The notes beneath the pieces were generated by a model. The model was given only the letters and a program-made list of their open reading frames with translations, made no database searches and was not told where the DNA came from. 64,000 bases of DNA, taken from assembly GCA_026002935.1 (NCBI GenBank), contig BPGH01000001.1:1661965-1725964 (forward strand), written 5' to 3'. Numbering within the stretch: the stretch's first letter is position 1; every line of letters begins with the position of its first letter. Shown here piece by piece: positions 52,316-61,437 of the stretch. Made by a program: the position numbers and the translations under genes. This DNA is from Acidimicrobiia bacterium (lineage in GTDB: Bacteria; Actinomycetota; Acidimicrobiia; IMCC26256; PALSA-610).

Positions 52316-53989
52316 TCAGGCCGCCCGCGGCTCGTCGGCCGGTTGGACGGTGGGCAGCGGCCGTGCGAAGAAGAGGGCGAGCACGACCACGAACGCGACG
52401 GTCGCGAGGCTCACCCGCAGCGCGAGGATCCGCGCGTGTTCGTTGTCCTCGACGACCGAGGCGGCGACCTCGGGGTCGACGCCCGCGTCGGCGAGCGCGT
52501 CCTCGAGCTGTGCGTTCGAGACGAACGGGATCCCGCCGGCGAGCTCGACCGTCGCCCGCTCCGCCAGCGCGTCGGGGACGCCGGGATCGTCGGCGACCTC
52601 CTGGAGGAACACCGACGTCAACGACGCGATCAGGATCGACCCGATCAGCGCGGTCCCGAGCGACAGCCCGAGGTTCGAGCCGGTGTTCTGCAGGCCGCCC
52701 ACGTCACCGCTCTCCTCGTCCGGGACCGACGACACGGTGACGCTCCCGAGCTGCGACGCGAGTGCGCCGATCCCCAGGCCGGCGAGGAGCAGCGGGACGG
52801 TCGTGACCTGCGCGCCCGCGCCGACCTCGAGCGCCGCGAGGAGGGCGACGGTGCCGGCGAGCAGCGCGAGCAGGCCGGAGCGTACGACGGCGCGCGGCGA
52901 CGCGTGCGGGAGGAATCGCGGGATCGCGATCGCGGCGCCGAGGAGGGTCACCGACAGGGGCAGGAGGCGCACGCCGGTGGCGGCGGCCGACAGGCCGAGC
53001 ACCACCGAGAGGAACAGCGGGATGACGAAGAACAGCCCGCCCTGCACGAAGAACTGGAAGAAGAACATCGTCAGGCCGCAACGCAGCCGCGCGTTCTCGC
53101 GCACCATCCCCGGCCGGACGAGCGGGTCGCCGCCGCGGTCCGACACGTGCTGCTCCCAGCGGGTGAAGAGGTACAGCGCGAGGCCGCCGGCGAGCAGCAG
53201 CCACACGACCGGCGAGAGGCCGAGCCACTCGGTGCCCGACTTCGGGCGCACCCAGCCCCACTCGCCCGACCTCAGCACGCCGTACACCGTCAGCCCGAGC
53301 GCGAGCGCGGAGAGGCACGTCCCCACGAGGTCGAGCCGCGGGCGCGCCTCCCGCGGGCCCTCGTGGAGCCGGCGCGCGACGAGGAGGATCACCGCGACGA
53401 CGACGACCTCGCCCGCGAACACCCACCGCCACGAGAACGCGGTCGTGACGACCCCGCCGATCAGCGGGCCGGCGGCCACCGCCACCGCGCCCGCCGACGC
53501 GACGATGCCGTAGGCCCGCGGCCGGCCGCGCCGCTCGAAGTTCGCGGCCACCAGGCCGACGATCGAGGGCATGATCAGCGCGGCGCCGACGCCCTCGAGG
53601 AGCGACCAGCCGAACAGCAGCACTGCCAGGTTCGGGGCGACCGAGGTGACGAACGACCCGGCGCCGTACACGACGCAACCGGCCGTGAACGCGCGGCGCC
53701 GGCCGACGATCGTCGAGATCTTGCCCCCCGTGATCATGAGCGCCGCCATCACGAGGCCGTACAGCGTGATCGCGGACTGGATGCCGGTGACCGTGGTGCC
53801 CAGGTCCTCGGCGACCGTCGCGATCGAGACGTTCATCACCGAGCTGTCGAGCGTCATGAGGAACTGACCGGCGGCGAGCGTCAGCAGGACCTGGTTCGCG
53901 CCGCGAGCCGAACGGCCGGTGGCGGTGCCGCCACCACGAGCGCGCGTCACGACGGCATCCGGGTCGAGATACCCGGAGGCTACCGGCAT
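52316..53989 (-). CDS. MFS transporter, DHA2 (EmrB/QacA) 14-helix family
   Basis: A 557-residue drug-type exporter. After a 30-residue soluble tail, 14 membrane helices; motif C-like and signature segments include LTLAAGQFLMTLDSSVMNVS (DSSxMNVS), GKISTIVGRRRAF (motif A), RPRAYGIVASAGAVAVAAGP, LIGGVVTTAFSWRWVF and GGLQNTGSNLGLSLGTALIG. A soluble loop near residue 480 contains a helical segment. It should expel a toxic compound with proton exchange. It is divergent from the LuxR pair, which may control it; the cargo is unknown. Confidence 0.92.
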   Translation of the reverse strand: MPVASGYLDPDAVVTRARGGGTATGRSARGANQVLLTLAAGQFLMTLDSSVMNVSIATVAEDLGTTVTGIQSAITLYGLVMAALMITGGKISTIVGRRRAFTAGCVVYGAGSFVTSVAPNLAVLLFGWSLLEGVGAALIMPSIVGLVAANFERRGRPRAYGIVASAGAVAVAAGPLIGGVVTTAFSWRWVFAGEVVVVAVILLVARRLHEGPREARPRLDLVGTCLSALALGLTVYGVLRSGEWGWVRPKSGTEWLGLSPVVWLLLAGGLALYLFTRWEQHVSDRGGDPLVRPGMVRENARLRCGLTMFFFQFFVQGGLFFVIPLFLSVVLGLSAAATGVRLLPLSVTLLGAAIAIPRFLPHASPRAVVRSGLLALLAGTVALLAALEVGAGAQVTTVPLLLAGLGIGALASQLGSVTVSSVPDEESGDVGGLQNTGSNLGLSLGTALIGSILIASLTSVFLQEVADDPGVPDALAERATVELAGGIPFVSNAQLEDALADAGVDPEVAASVVEDNEHARILALRVSLATVAFVVVLALFFARPLPTVQPADEPRAA

Positions 53990-54011
53990 TCCTCACCCGT
54001 GCAGTCGCCCG

Positions 54012-54044
54012 TGCCGGGTGATATCAACGGCGTGACGCCCGGCA
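54012..54044. promoter_or_regulatory. inverted repeat in the MFS/LuxR divergent promoter
   Basis: TGCCGGG at 54012-54018 and CCCGGCA at 54038-54044 flank TGATATCA (54019-54026), the only AT-rich palindrome of the gap. It is a candidate operator or -10 region for the LuxR operon and the MFS gene. Confidence 0.4.
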
Positions 54045-54092
54045 TCGGCCGGGCGCGGAACAGGGCGCCGACGCGCCCGGGACGGCGGCTCC

Positions 54093-56747
54093 ATGCGAGG
54101 ACGTGCGAGCGAGCACGAGCGCCCGCCGACGCGAGCGGCCCGGGCGCGGGCGCGACCGGGAGCCGCCGGGCCGACGGCGGCGCGCGTCCCGGGCCCCGCC
54201 GTCGCGCCCGCCGTGTGGCGCGAGCGCCCGGTGGCGGCGCTCGAGCGCGCGGCGGCGCGGCCGGTGACCGTCATCGTCGCGCCCCCGGGCGCCGGCAAGA
54301 CGACGCTGTGCCGGCAGTGGGCGTCGTCGCACCGTCGGGCACGGGTCGCGTGGCTCGCGGTCTCGGCCCGCCACGACGACCCGGCCCGCTTCGCCGCCGA
54401 CCTGCGCGCCGCCGTCGCGCCCGGGGGGACGCGGCGGCGGACGGCTCCCGGCCGGGCGCCGCGGGACGTGCCCGCCGTGATCGGGTCCGGCCGCGACGGG
54501 TCGCCGACGACGTTGGTGGTCGACGACCTCCACCTGCTCCCGGACGCCTCGGTGGACGCGCTCGTCGGGCTCGTCGCGCGCGGCCGCGGCGGCCTCCACG
54601 TCGTCGCGGCCACGCGGCGGGACCCGCCGGCGCGGCTCCAGCGGCTGCGGTGGTCGGACGAGCTCGCGGAGCTGCGCGCGCCCGACCTCGCGTTCACGGG
54701 CGCGGAGGCGGCGGCGCTCGTCGCCGCGTGCGGGCGGCACCCCGACGACACGCTGGTGGAGGTGCTGGTGGGTCGCACCGAGGGGTGGGCCGCGGGCGTG
54801 CACCACGCCGCGCTCGCCCTGCGCGACGCGCCCGACCCCCGGGCCCTCGTCGAGTCGTACCCCGCGGGTGCCCCGGAGCTCGTCCGCGACGTGACCGACA
54901 CCGTGCTCGCGGCCCTCGACGTGCCGACGCGGCGCTTCCTCGTCGACGTGTCGGTCCTCGAACGTCTCGACGGCCCCCTGTGCGACCACGTCACGAACAC
55001 GACCGGCGGCCGGGCGCGGCTCGACGCGCTCGCCCGGGCCTGCTCGTTCGTGGAGCGGCTGCCGGGCGGGCACGCCTACCGCGTCCACGGCGTGCTGCGC
55101 GCCGGGCTCCAGGAGCGCCTGCGGGCGGGCGGGGCGCGCCGGGCGCGGGCCCTCGCCCACCGGGCCGCCCGCTGGCACCTCGATCGCGGCGAGCCCGCGA
55201 CCGCGGTGGGGTACCTCGCGGCCGCGCACGCCTGGGACGAGCTGCTGCGAACGGCCGCGGGGCACGCGGACGCGCTGCTGCTGGCGGACCGCCCGGACGA
55301 GTTGGCCCGCTGGCTCGACCACCTCCCCCCTCGGGTGCGGGCGAACCGGCCCCGGGCGGGTGAGCTACGGCTCCTGGCCTCGATGGTCGCGGGCGAGCAG
55401 GTCGGCGCGCCGGAGGGGGCCGGGGGCGCGGGCGGGGACCCGGTGCCGGCACCGCCCGGCGGTGACCTCGTCGCGGCGGTCGCGGCCACGTTGGGGGGCG
55501 ACGCCGACGCGGCGCTGCGGTCCGCCGACCGTGCGCTGCACGAGCTCGCCGGCCCCGGCGGGCGCGTCGCCGGGGACCGGCGGCATCCCGATCCGGTCGC
55601 GGGCGCCTCGCGGCGTGCCGACGCGCGCGTCGGTGCGCGCTCGTGCCGCGGGGTCGCGCTGGCCCTGCTCGCGCGGCCGCGGGAGGCCGCCGGCGAGCTC
55701 GAACGGGCCGACCACGAGGCGGCGTGCTCGGGGAACGTGCTCGCCCGGCCCGTCGTCCAGGGCTGGCTCGCGTTGGTGCACGCGTGGGAGGGCCGGCTCG
55801 GCGACGCCCGCGGCCTGGCCGCCCGCGCGCTGCAGGTGGCCGCCGAGCTGGGCCTGGGCGACCACCCGCTCGCGAGTCCGGCCGGGTTCGCCCTCGCCCA
55901 CGTCGCGCGCGAGCAAGGCGACCTCGGGCTCGCCGCGGCGTCGTGGGAGCGTGCCGCGCCCGGCGGTATGCGGTACCCGGTCCTCTCGGCGATCGCCGCG
56001 ACCGAGCGCGCACTGCTCGCGGTGGTGGAGGGGCGGCCGGGTGACGGACTCGCGGCGCTCGCGGACGGGCGGGCCCGCCTCGCGGCCGCCCGGGCGCCGG
56101 TACTCGACGCCCGGCTCCGCGCGGCCGAGGGCCGGCTGCTCGTCGCCGCCGGCGAGCTGGACGGCGCGCGGCAGGTGCTGCAGCAGGCCCCCGAGAGCCC
56201 CGAGGTCGCCTCGGTCCGGGTCCGCATCGCGCTCGAACGCCACGACCTCGCCGCCGCCGCCGACGCGCTCGACGGCTGGCCCGACGACGGGAGCCCGCGT
56301 GCCCGGCTGACCCGGCGCCTGTGGCAGGCCGTCCTCGACGACCTGCGGGGCGACCCGCGCGGCGTGACGGGGCTCGCGGCCGCGCTCGCCGACGCAGAGA
56401 CCGAGCACTGGTGCGGCTGCCTGCGCGACCAGGGCCGCCACGCGCTCGGACCGTTGCGCACGCTGGAGCGCAGCGACCCCACGCCGTTCCTGCGCGAGGT
56501 CCTGGCGCGCGGCGTGCGCGAGGCCGGCCCGCCCCACGCGGCTCGCTCCGCCGGGCTCACCGAGCGGGAGCGCGACGTGCTCGAACTGCTGGCGAGCGGG
56601 CTGCCGAACGCGCAGCTCGCCGTCCGGCTCGGGATGTCGCTCAACACCCTCAAGACGCACCTGAAGCACATCTACTGGAAGCTCGGCGTGTCGAGCCGCG
56701 CCGAGGCCGTGGTCGCCACCGAACGGCGGTCGGGTCGAGATGGGTGA
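54093..56747 (+). CDS. LuxR-family MalT-like (LAL/STAND ATPase) regulator, first of pair
   Basis: An 884-residue regulator. Walker A is VAPPGAGKTTLCRQW with K69-T70 and Walker B TTLVVDDLHLLP with D144-D145, both intact. The STAND sensor region EGWAAGVHHAALAL, the MalT-like strand LVDVSVLERLDGPLCDHVTN and a long TPR-like region (residues about 380-800) follow. The C-terminal LuxR helix-turn-helix is LTERERDVLELLASGLPNAQ, LAVRLGMSLNTLKTHLKHIY, WKLGVSSRAEA. It should switch on transcription when ATP and a ligand are bound. It overlaps the second LuxR gene by eight bases and is divergent from the MFS exporter. Confidence 0.88.
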   Translation: MRGRASEHERPPTRAARARARPGAAGPTAARVPGPAVAPAVWRERPVAALERAAARPVTVIVAPPGAGKTTLCRQWASSHRRARVAWLAVSARHDDPARFAADLRAAVAPGGTRRRTAPGRAPRDVPAVIGSGRDGSPTTLVVDDLHLLPDASVDALVGLVARGRGGLHVVAATRRDPPARLQRLRWSDELAELRAPDLAFTGAEAAALVAACGRHPDDTLVEVLVGRTEGWAAGVHHAALALRDAPDPRALVESYPAGAPELVRDVTDTVLAALDVPTRRFLVDVSVLERLDGPLCDHVTNTTGGRARLDALARACSFVERLPGGHAYRVHGVLRAGLQERLRAGGARRARALAHRAARWHLDRGEPATAVGYLAAAHAWDELLRTAAGHADALLLADRPDELARWLDHLPPRVRANRPRAGELRLLASMVAGEQVGAPEGAGGAGGDPVPAPPGGDLVAAVAATLGGDADAALRSADRALHELAGPGGRVAGDRRHPDPVAGASRRADARVGARSCRGVALALLARPREAAGELERADHEAACSGNVLARPVVQGWLALVHAWEGRLGDARGLAARALQVAAELGLGDHPLASPAGFALAHVAREQGDLGLAAASWERAAPGGMRYPVLSAIAATERALLAVVEGRPGDGLAALADGRARLAAARAPVLDARLRAAEGRLLVAAGELDGARQVLQQAPESPEVASVRVRIALERHDLAAAADALDGWPDDGSPRARLTRRLWQAVLDDLRGDPRGVTGLAAALADAETEHWCGCLRDQGRHALGPLRTLERSDPTPFLREVLARGVREAGPPHAARSAGLTERERDVLELLASGLPNAQLAVRLGMSLNTLKTHLKHIYWKLGVSSRAEAVVATERRSGRDG

Positions 56748-59298
56748 GGCACCCGGCCGCGTCGTCGCGCTCGCCGCGCGGGCGTCGGGGGTCACCGCCC
56801 GGGCGCCGTCCCGCACCGCGCCCCGGCCGGCGCGCGGGGCGCCGACGGCGCGGCCCGGGGGCGTCGTGGACCGCCCGCGGCTGCGGCGGCGGCTCGACGC
56901 GGCGGCCCACGCGGTGCTGACGGTGGTGTGCGCGCCGGTGGGGTACGGCAAGCGCACGCTGGTGCGCGACTGGGCGGCGCGGAACGGGCGCGCGACGGTG
57001 GTGGTGGTCCCGGGCCCGGACGCGCGGTGGGATCCGGCCATCCTCGGCGCACGGGCGCGGGAGGACGCGCGGGCCGGGCGACCGCTCCTCGTCGTCGTCG
57101 AGGAATTCGACGCCGCGCCGCCCCGCGTCGTGCGGTGGCTCGCCCGGGCGGTGTCTTCGCGTGACCCCGGGGCCCTGCGGGTGGTGGTGACGACCCGGTC
57201 CCGCGACGCCGCCGCCCCGCTCGTGACCGGCGCCGGCGGCCGCGCCGTGGAGTGGTTGACCGCGGCCGACCTCGCGTTCGACGCGCGCGAGGCCCGCGAC
57301 CTGCTCGAGGCCCGCGCCGGGCGCGTCGTCGACGCCCCGGTGGTCGAGTCGCTCCACGCCCGGACCGAGGGCTGGGCGGCGGGGCTCGTCGTCGCCGCCG
57401 AGGAGTTGCGGCACGCGGATCCGGAGCGGGTCGTGGCCGGGATCCGGGGTGTGCACCACCACCTCGCCGATCTCCTGCGCGTCGAGGTGCTCGCACGGGT
57501 GCCGCCGGACTCGGCCCGGTTCCTCGTGCGGACGTCGGTGCTGGAGACGCTCAGCGGCCCGGCCTGTGACGCCCTCACCGGGGGGCGCGGTGCCGCCCTC
57601 GTGCTCGCGCGCCTCGAGCGCGGGGGCGTCTTCACCCGCCGCGCGGGGCGCGAGCCGGGCGCCTACGAGTACCACCCGATCTTCCGGGACGTCCTGCGCG
57701 ACGAGCTCCGGCTCACCGAGCCGGAGCTCGAGCGCACCCTCCTGCGGCGTGCCGCCGCGTACGAGGAACGGCGCGGGCGGCCCGGCGACGCGGTCCGGTA
57801 CGCGGCCGCGGCCGAGGACTGGGAGGGTGTCGTCGGGCTCGTCGATCGCCACGGCGCCCGGTCCTTCGTGACCGGCGGGGTCGGCGAGGTGCTGCGGTGG
57901 CTCGACGCGGTGCCGGCCGCGCGCGCCCCGGCCGGCACGCGGCTGCGCAAGCTCGTCGCCTTGTCGATGGCGGGCGAGGTGAGCCGGGCGCGCCGGGAGC
58001 TGCAAGTGGTCGAACGGCACACGCCCGGCCCCGGCGAACGCCTCGTCGAGGACGTGGTGAAGGCCGCGTGGGCCCTGTGGGGGGAGCGACCCGAGGAGGT
58101 GATCCGGAGCGCGGACGCGGTGATGCGGGGCCTCGAGGGACCCGACGCCCCGCCCGTCCCGAACCTGTTCGGGCTGACCACGCCGGCCGACGTCTGGGTG
58201 GTCGCCGCCGTGTCGAGGGCACGGGCGTCGTGGTACCTCGGTGACGTCGCCGCGGCCCGCGAGCAGCTCGACGCCGCTGCGCGCCGGCGCCGCGCCCATG
58301 CCCTGTGGCGCACCAACGTGTGGGGGGCGCTGGCGCTCGTCGAGGCGTGGGCGGGCCGCCTCCGCCCGGCCTCGGTCCACGCGCGCCAGGCGACGGCGCT
58401 GGCACTGCGCGCCGGGCTGCTCGAGCACCCGGCGATGGCCGACGCCTGCCTCGCACTCGCACGCGTCGCGCGCGCGCGAGGCGACTTCGCCCGCGCCGAC
58501 GAGCTGCTCGCCCGCATCGAGCGATCCGGGAGCGCGCGGCCGGTCGCCCGCGCGATCGGCGCGGCCGAGCGGGCGGCCTGGCACCTCGTCACCGGGACGC
58601 CGCGCCTCGGCCTGGCGACCCTCGAACGGGCGCGCGCCCTGGGGGACCCGCCGGCGCCGCCGGCCGTCGAGGGGTTCCTGTGCGCCGTGGAGTCGCGCCT
58701 GCGGCTCGCGACGGGAGCCGTCGACCACGCCCGGCTCGTGCTCGACGCCCGCCGCGGGCTCCCCGGCCTCGAGGTCGCGACCGTGGCGGCCGCCCTGGCG
58801 GCGGGCGACGTCGGGGTCGCCCGGTCCGTGCTGGAACGGTGGCACCCCCAGCCCGGCGAGCCGAGGGCCGTCGCCGAGCGGGAGCTGTGGGCCGCGACCG
58901 TGGACGCGCGCGGCGGCGACCGCCGGTCGGCGCTGCGGCGGGCGAGCGCCGCGATGGGTGTCGCCGAGGCCGAGGGCTACGTGGCCGTCGTCGCCGACGC
59001 GGGCAGCGAGGGGGTGCGCCTCGCGCAGGCCCTCGATCGCCGCGGCGGCACGCCGTTCGTGCGGCGCGCGCTCGAGGCGGCCCGGCGCGCGGCCGCCGGG
59101 CAGGGCGTCGTGTTGAGCGAGCGCGAGCTGGACATCGCGCGCTTCCTCCCGACCCGGCTGTCGAGCGCCGAGATCGCGGCGCGCCTCTACGTCTCGGGCA
59201 ACACGCTCAAGACCCACCTGCGCGCCATCTACCGCAAGCTCGGCGTGAACGACCGGGGCGCGGCCGCCGAGCGCGTCGTGCAGCTCGGCCTCGGGTAG
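56740..59298 (+). CDS. LuxR-family MalT-like regulator with degenerate ATPase, second of pair
   Basis: An 852-residue paralogue of the gene before. The Walker A site reads CAPVGYGKRTLVRDW: the Thr/Ser that should follow Lys71 is Arg72. Walker B reads RPLLVVVEEFDAAPP with E121-E122 in place of D-D. The sensor (EGWAAGLVVAAEELRHA) and TPR parts are kept. The DNA-binding end LSERELDIARFLPTRLSSAE, IAARLYVSGNTLKTHLRAIY, RKLGVNDRGAAA is intact. It probably binds DNA but does not hydrolyse ATP normally, so it may be a co-regulator of the first protein. The 61-bp repeat array starts just after its stop. Confidence 0.85.
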   Translation: MGEAPGRVVALAARASGVTARAPSRTAPRPARGAPTARPGGVVDRPRLRRRLDAAAHAVLTVVCAPVGYGKRTLVRDWAARNGRATVVVVPGPDARWDPAILGARAREDARAGRPLLVVVEEFDAAPPRVVRWLARAVSSRDPGALRVVVTTRSRDAAAPLVTGAGGRAVEWLTAADLAFDAREARDLLEARAGRVVDAPVVESLHARTEGWAAGLVVAAEELRHADPERVVAGIRGVHHHLADLLRVEVLARVPPDSARFLVRTSVLETLSGPACDALTGGRGAALVLARLERGGVFTRRAGREPGAYEYHPIFRDVLRDELRLTEPELERTLLRRAAAYEERRGRPGDAVRYAAAAEDWEGVVGLVDRHGARSFVTGGVGEVLRWLDAVPAARAPAGTRLRKLVALSMAGEVSRARRELQVVERHTPGPGERLVEDVVKAAWALWGERPEEVIRSADAVMRGLEGPDAPPVPNLFGLTTPADVWVVAAVSRARASWYLGDVAAAREQLDAAARRRRAHALWRTNVWGALALVEAWAGRLRPASVHARQATALALRAGLLEHPAMADACLALARVARARGDFARADELLARIERSGSARPVARAIGAAERAAWHLVTGTPRLGLATLERARALGDPPAPPAVEGFLCAVESRLRLATGAVDHARLVLDARRGLPGLEVATVAAALAAGDVGVARSVLERWHPQPGEPRAVAERELWAATVDARGGDRRSALRRASAAMGVAEAEGYVAVVADAGSEGVRLAQALDRRGGTPFVRRALEAARRAAAGQGVVLSERELDIARFLPTRLSSAEIAARLYVSGNTLKTHLRAIYRKLGVNDRGAAAERVVQLGLG

Positions 59299-59310
59299 CC
59301 ACCCGCGCCC

Positions 59311-59495
59311 CCGTGGTCACCCCCGCGACGGCGGGTTGGCGTGCGGGTGACCACGGCCGGTGGCTGCGCCTCCGTGGTCACCCCTGCGACGGCGGGTTGG
59401 CGTGCGGGTGCCCACGGCCGGTGGCTGCGCCTCCGTGGTCACCCCTGCGACGGCGGGTTGGCGCAGGCGTGACCACGAAGGGGTGACCACGGAGG
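59311..59495. repeat. 61-bp tandem repeat array with long inverted arms
   Basis: The block beginning CCGTGGTCAC occurs at 59311, 59372 and 59433, a period of 61 bases, about 2.6 copies. Each unit carries CCGTGGTCACCC and, about 22 bases later, GGGTGACCACGG: perfect in unit 1 (59311-59322 and 59345-59356), one mismatch in unit 2. The last copy pairs 59430-59445 with 59480-59495 over 16 bases. There is no coding frame with family likeness. It may be a terminator, a REP-like element or a cluster of binding sites. Confidence 0.75.
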
Positions 59496-59521
59496 GGTCG
59501 GCGGCGGGCCGCGCGACGGCC

Positions 59522-60442
59522 TCAGCGCCGGACCGCGGGGACGACCTCCGCGGCGAAGCGCTCGAGGCCGTCGCGGTCGAACGGGGCGCGCATCGCGAGG
59601 ATCACCCACGACGCGCCCGCGTCGACGTAGGCGCCGACCTTGTCGACGATCTCCTGGACGCTCCCCGACAGCACCCCCGGGCGCACGTAGTTCGCCATCG
59701 CGCCGAACTGGGCGCGCAGCTCCTCCTCCGAGAACGCCATCCCGACGTTCACGGACTTCGTGATCGTCGCGGGATCGCGACCGGCACGCTCGCAGTGCTC
59801 GTCGAGCACCTTCGCCTTGCGGGCCCACTCGTCGGGACCGACGAACGGGACGTTCCACCCGTCGGCGTGACGCGCGCAGATGCGCAGCGTCACGCGCTCG
59901 CCCCCGCCGCCGATCCAGATCGGCAACCGCTCCTGCACCGGCTTGGGCTCGCAGGCCGCGTCCCGCAACGTGAAGAACTCGCCCTCGAACGACGCGCGCT
60001 CCCGGGTGAGCAGTGCGCGGACGCACTGCACGTACTCCTCGAGCTTGCGCAGCCGCTCCCCGGCGCTGCCGTAGGGGAGCCCGTAGGCGTCGTACTCCTG
60101 CTGGAGCCAGCCGCCGCCGAGCCCGAGCACCACGCGGCCCTGTGCCACCTGGTCGAGTGTCGCCATCGTGTTCGCCAGCACGGCCGGGTGCCGGTAGCCC
60201 GCCGAGTACACGAGCGAACCGCAACGGACGCGCTCGGTGCTCGCCGCGAGTGCGGTGTGACAGGTCACGGCCTCCAGGCAGTGCGGGTTGCCGGTGGCGT
60301 CGGCCGCGTAGAAGTGGTCCCAGATCGAGATCCAGTCGAACGCGGTGCCGTCGCCGAGCTGCTCGATGCGCCGCCACAGCTCGCGCAGCTCGGCGACGGT
60401 CGTGTTCTGCAGCCCGGTGTGCACCCCGAAGCGAACTTCCAT
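59522..60442 (-). CDS. LLM class F420-dependent oxidoreductase
   Basis: A 306-residue LLM-family TIM barrel. MEVRFGVHTGLQNTTVAELR, FDWISIWDHFYAADATGNPH, CLEAVTCHTALAASTERVRC, LVYSAGYRHPAVLANTMATL, QGRVVLGLGGGWLQQEYDAY, PIWIGGGGERVTLRICARHA. The GLGGGWLQQEY and WIGGGGE motifs fit F420-type enzymes rather than FMN ones. The ATG at 60442 has AGGGGG about five bases before. The substrate is unknown. It is divergent from the PAC2 gene. Confidence 0.9.
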   Translation of the reverse strand: MEVRFGVHTGLQNTTVAELRELWRRIEQLGDGTAFDWISIWDHFYAADATGNPHCLEAVTCHTALAASTERVRCGSLVYSAGYRHPAVLANTMATLDQVAQGRVVLGLGGGWLQQEYDAYGLPYGSAGERLRKLEEYVQCVRALLTRERASFEGEFFTLRDAACEPKPVQERLPIWIGGGGERVTLRICARHADGWNVPFVGPDEWARKAKVLDEHCERAGRDPATITKSVNVGMAFSEEELRAQFGAMANYVRPGVLSGSVQEIVDKVGAYVDAGASWVILAMRAPFDRDGLERFAAEVVPAVRR

Positions 60443-60493
60443 CCGAGCCCCCTGGCGCGGCCGCGGTCGTGTCCGGCCGCCGACGCTAGGCCG

Positions 60494-60499
60494 TACGCT
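60494..60499 (+). promoter_or_regulatory. -10 element (TACGCT) for the PAC2 gene
   Basis: TACGCT ends seven bases before the GTG at 60507. On the other strand TAGCGT (60487-60482) can serve the LLM gene. Confidence 0.45.
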
Positions 60500-60506
60500 G
60501 GGGGTC

Positions 60507-61334
60507 GTGCTCGTCGTCGACCACTGGCCCGCGCTCGACCGCCCGCTCCTGGTCGTCGCGCTCGCCGGCTGGGTCGATGCCGGCGTCGCCGGTGCCGGCG
60601 CCGTCGCGGCGCTCGTCGAGCAGCTCGACCCGGTCGACGAGTTCGCGACGTTCGACCTCACCGACTGGTGCGACCTGCAGCAGACCCGGCCGACCGCGCG
60701 CTTCGAGGCGGGCGGCCTGCGGGTCATCGACTTCCCGAGGCTCGACCTCGTCGCGGGCAACGCGGGGCGTGACGTCGTGGTGATCCGCGGCCCCGAGCCG
60801 TCGCTGCGCTGGCCCGCCCTCGCGGCGGAGATCGTCGGGCTCGCGCGCCGCCTCGGGGTCACGCAGGCGGCGACGCTCGGCGGCATGCCGGCGCTCGTGT
60901 CGCACCGGCGCCCGGTCCCGGTGCTCGCGACGGCGACGGCGCGATCACTCGCGCAGGAGCTCGGCCCGTTGCGGCCCGACTACGTCGGGCCGACCGGCGC
61001 ACAGACGGTCGTGCAGCGCGCCCTGGGCGACGCGGGGATCCCGACGGCCGGCTTCTGGGCGCAGGTCCCGCAGTACGTCGCCGGCTCGCCGTCGCCGCCC
61101 GCGGTGCGCGCGCTGCTGCGCCGCCTCGCCGAGTACGGCGGTCTCGACCTCTCGTTCGGCGCGCTGGACGCCCGCGCCGACGTGTACCTCGACCGGGTCG
61201 AGGAGGGGCTCGCCGCGCGTCCCGACGTCAAGGAGATCGTGGACCGCCTCGACCGGGAGCAGGCGGCGCTCCCCGACGGCGACGCCCTGGTCTCCGAGAT
61301 CGAGCGCTTCCTGCGGTCCCAGACGGACGAGTGA
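60507..61334 (+). CDS. PAC2 family (proteasome assembly chaperone-like) protein
   Basis: A 275-residue protein. The GTG at 60507 gives VLVVDHWPALDRPLLVVALA, GWVDAGVAGAGAVAALVEQL, VVVIRGPEPSLRWPALAAEI, QAATLGGMPALVSHRRPVPV and YVGPTGAQTVVQRALGDAGI. The GWxDAG and G-M-P segments are the PAC2 signature in actinobacteria, where the protein is linked to proteasome or Pup systems by family name only. Its exact job is not known. The C-terminal helix region is YLDRVEEGLAARPDVKEIVD. Confidence 0.88.
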   Translation: MLVVDHWPALDRPLLVVALAGWVDAGVAGAGAVAALVEQLDPVDEFATFDLTDWCDLQQTRPTARFEAGGLRVIDFPRLDLVAGNAGRDVVVIRGPEPSLRWPALAAEIVGLARRLGVTQAATLGGMPALVSHRRPVPVLATATARSLAQELGPLRPDYVGPTGAQTVVQRALGDAGIPTAGFWAQVPQYVAGSPSPPAVRALLRRLAEYGGLDLSFGALDARADVYLDRVEEGLAARPDVKEIVDRLDREQAALPDGDALVSEIERFLRSQTDE

Positions 61335-61425
61335 CGGCCGCCTCCCGGGTCGCGGGCGGCCGCCTCCCGGCGCGCCCCCGGTCGGCGGGCGGGCGGCGGA
61401 TCCGACGGCGGGGGCGCCCGCTGGC

Positions 61426-61431
61426 CAGAAT
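61426..61431 (+). promoter_or_regulatory. -10-like element (CAGAAT) for the MhuD-like gene
   Basis: CAGAAT ends six bases before the ATG at 61438. The same hexamer lies before etfB. Confidence 0.35.
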
Positions 61432-61437
61432 GGCGGC

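Noticed and set aside
52295-55363. 1022-codon plus-strand open frame
   Set aside because: It is the antisense of the MFS transporter and a wrong frame of the LuxR gene; Arg/Asp/Glu-rich with no domain.
59311-59495. CRISPR array
   Set aside because: Only 2.6 units, whole 61-bp units repeat including the would-be spacers, and no cas genes are near.
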